Shown: positions 42,424-43,062 of the stretch, in pieces
Position numbering within the stretch: position 1 is the first letter of the stretch
How the letters are laid out: every line of letters begins with the position of its first letter
NCBI GenBank assembly: GCA_041907145.1
Contig: JAYRHW010000101.1
Span: 1-43,062, forward strand
Direction of reading: 5' to 3'
Length of the DNA: 43,062 nt
Origin: JAFLCA01 sp041907145
GTDB taxonomy: Bacteria > Bdellovibrionota_C > UBA2361 > JAFLCA01
Made by a program: the position numbers and the translations under genes
The notes under the pieces: generated by a model
Told to the model about the DNA's origin: nothing
Database searches by the model: none
The model's input: only the letters and a program-made list of their open reading frames with translations

Positions 42424-43062
42424 TCAATCCGCGTAGGTCGCGCGGATTGCTTCGTCGAAGCCTAGGTCAAAATTCTTTTTGAGAACCAATTCCACCGCCC
42501 TGCCGGCAGCTTCTTCGAGCTTACGCGCGGGGTAATACATATCCTCCGTTTTGAACGGAGATCCGGCTTGCCGAGAGTGATATTCCTCGACGGCAGTAAG
42601 ATAACCCATCATGCCGCAAAGCTCGGTTGGACAGTATATTTTCCGCGCCTTCCGCAGCGTCTCTGCACCGTGGCTGACGGGCATTACCAAGTTCTCGCAG
42701 CCGCAAATAAACTCAATCGCGTCATTCTTGTTGATGTTTTCTATGGCAGCAGCGTCGAGAGAACCGCCATTTGCATTCAACGCTAACACATCAATCGGCA
42801 GCTTAAGAAATTCCTCCTTATCTTCCGGTCCCCAGGTCGGAATACCGCGTTCCTCGAGAGCCTTGCGCTTCAAGTCAGAAGCCTCCAGGACAAACGTCTT
42901 TGCCCCTGCTGCATGCAGCCGCTCGAAGAGATGCGACCCGATATTGCCGCAGCCTAAAATGCCGATCTGGGCTGCGGCCATCTTAATTCCGAGACCTTTC
43001 AGCGCCCCGGCGATCGTATAGTAATTGCCTTCGGCAGTAGGTTTGGAGGTGTCGGCTCGAAC
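42424..43062 (-). CDS. C-terminal part of a Glu/Leu/Val dehydrogenase-like protein (truncated by window edge)
   Basis: The frame runs without a stop from the right edge to a stop at 42424, giving 212 residues. An ATG at 42981 exists, but the 27 codons before it (NYYTIAGALKGLGIK) are part of the same domain, so the true start lies outside. The NAD-binding fold begins at QIGILGCGNIGSHLF, followed by TFVLEASD, LALNANGGSLDAAAIENINK and ICGCENLVMP, matching the C-terminal dehydrogenase domain of the glutamate/leucine/phenylalanine/valine family. The extreme C-terminus is less typical. The substrate cannot be told without the N-terminal half. Confidence 0.75.
   Translation of the reverse strand, partial: VRADTSKPTAEGNYYTIAGALKGLGIKMAAAQIGILGCGNIGSHLFERLHAAGAKTFVLEASDLKRKALEERGIPTWGPEDKEEFLKLPIDVLALNANGGSLDAAAIENINKNDAIEFICGCENLVMPVSHGAETLRKARKIYCPTELCGMMGYLTAVEEYHSRQAGSPFKTEDMYYPARKLEEAAGRAVELVLKKNFDLGFDEAIRATYAD

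Noticed and set aside
1..43062. CRISPR array, prophage or transposase genes
   Set aside because: No regularly spaced repeats and no integrase, transposase, capsid or Cas motifs were seen on either strand.

Overview
The window is a 43 kb stretch of a Gram-negative bacterial chromosome of moderate GC content. The envelope and pilus genes (Tat substrate, TadE/G pseudopilins, AcvB-like periplasmic hydrolase) point to a diderm. The oxygen-dependent phenylacetyl-CoA epoxidase and a CADD-type oxygenase point to an aerobic or facultative lifestyle. The gene mix (DUF1800/DUF1501 pair, Flp/Tad pilus genes, fused alpha/beta 2-oxoacid dehydrogenase E1, CADD) resembles lineages once grouped as Deltaproteobacteria, but that placement is an inference and no rRNA marker is present.

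Layout. 1-0.9 kb: a nucleotidyltransferase/ribbon-helix-helix toxin-antitoxin pair under a perfect palindrome that overlaps its start codon. 1.0-5.0 kb (minus): exported DUF1800 and DUF1501 proteins in one operon. 5.0-6.1 kb: a gene-poor leader with a weak riboswitch-like motif. 6.1-9.7 kb (plus): a partial Tad/Flp pilus operon (cpaE, cpaB, tadE, tadG-like). 9.8-13.8 kb (plus): acvB overlapping mprF, an aminoacyl-phosphatidylglycerol hydrolase/synthase pair. 13.9-16.4 kb: two unrecognised genes. 16.6-22.8 kb (minus): the lower phenylacetate pathway, paaG-H-I-J-Y-Z, with translationally coupled joints. 23.0-23.6 kb: beta carbonic anhydrase. 23.8-27.6 kb (plus): fused E1, E2 and apt. 27.7-30.2 kb: a small secreted protein, then an ECF sigma/anti-sigma operon with two small membrane proteins. 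30.3-36.8 kb (minus): paaA-B-C-D followed by a CADD-family pABA synthase candidate, a folK-folP fusion and an ABC-F ATPase. 37-43 kb: an enoyl-CoA hydratase, a LOG protein, photolyase, rsmB, an unrecognised gene with a structured leader, and the truncated end of an amino-acid-dehydrogenase-like gene.

How the genes work together. The two paa blocks encode epoxidation of phenylacetyl-CoA (PaaABC with PaaD), isomerisation (PaaG), ring opening and aldehyde oxidation (PaaZ), and beta-oxidation (PaaJ, PaaH, PaaG, the hydratase at 36970), with PaaI and PaaY as proofreading and rescue thioesterases. No paaE reductase, paaK ligase or paa regulator is visible. The CADD gene sits immediately before folK-folP, so two successive inputs to dihydropteroate synthesis (pABA and the pterin pyrophosphate) are co-encoded. 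Several REP-like palindromes built on GGGACNGTCCC lie in intergenic gaps. The strongest leads for new biology are the CADD-folKP arrangement, the acvB-mprF overlap, the palindrome-controlled toxin-antitoxin promoter, and the two GC3-rich orphan genes with structured leaders.
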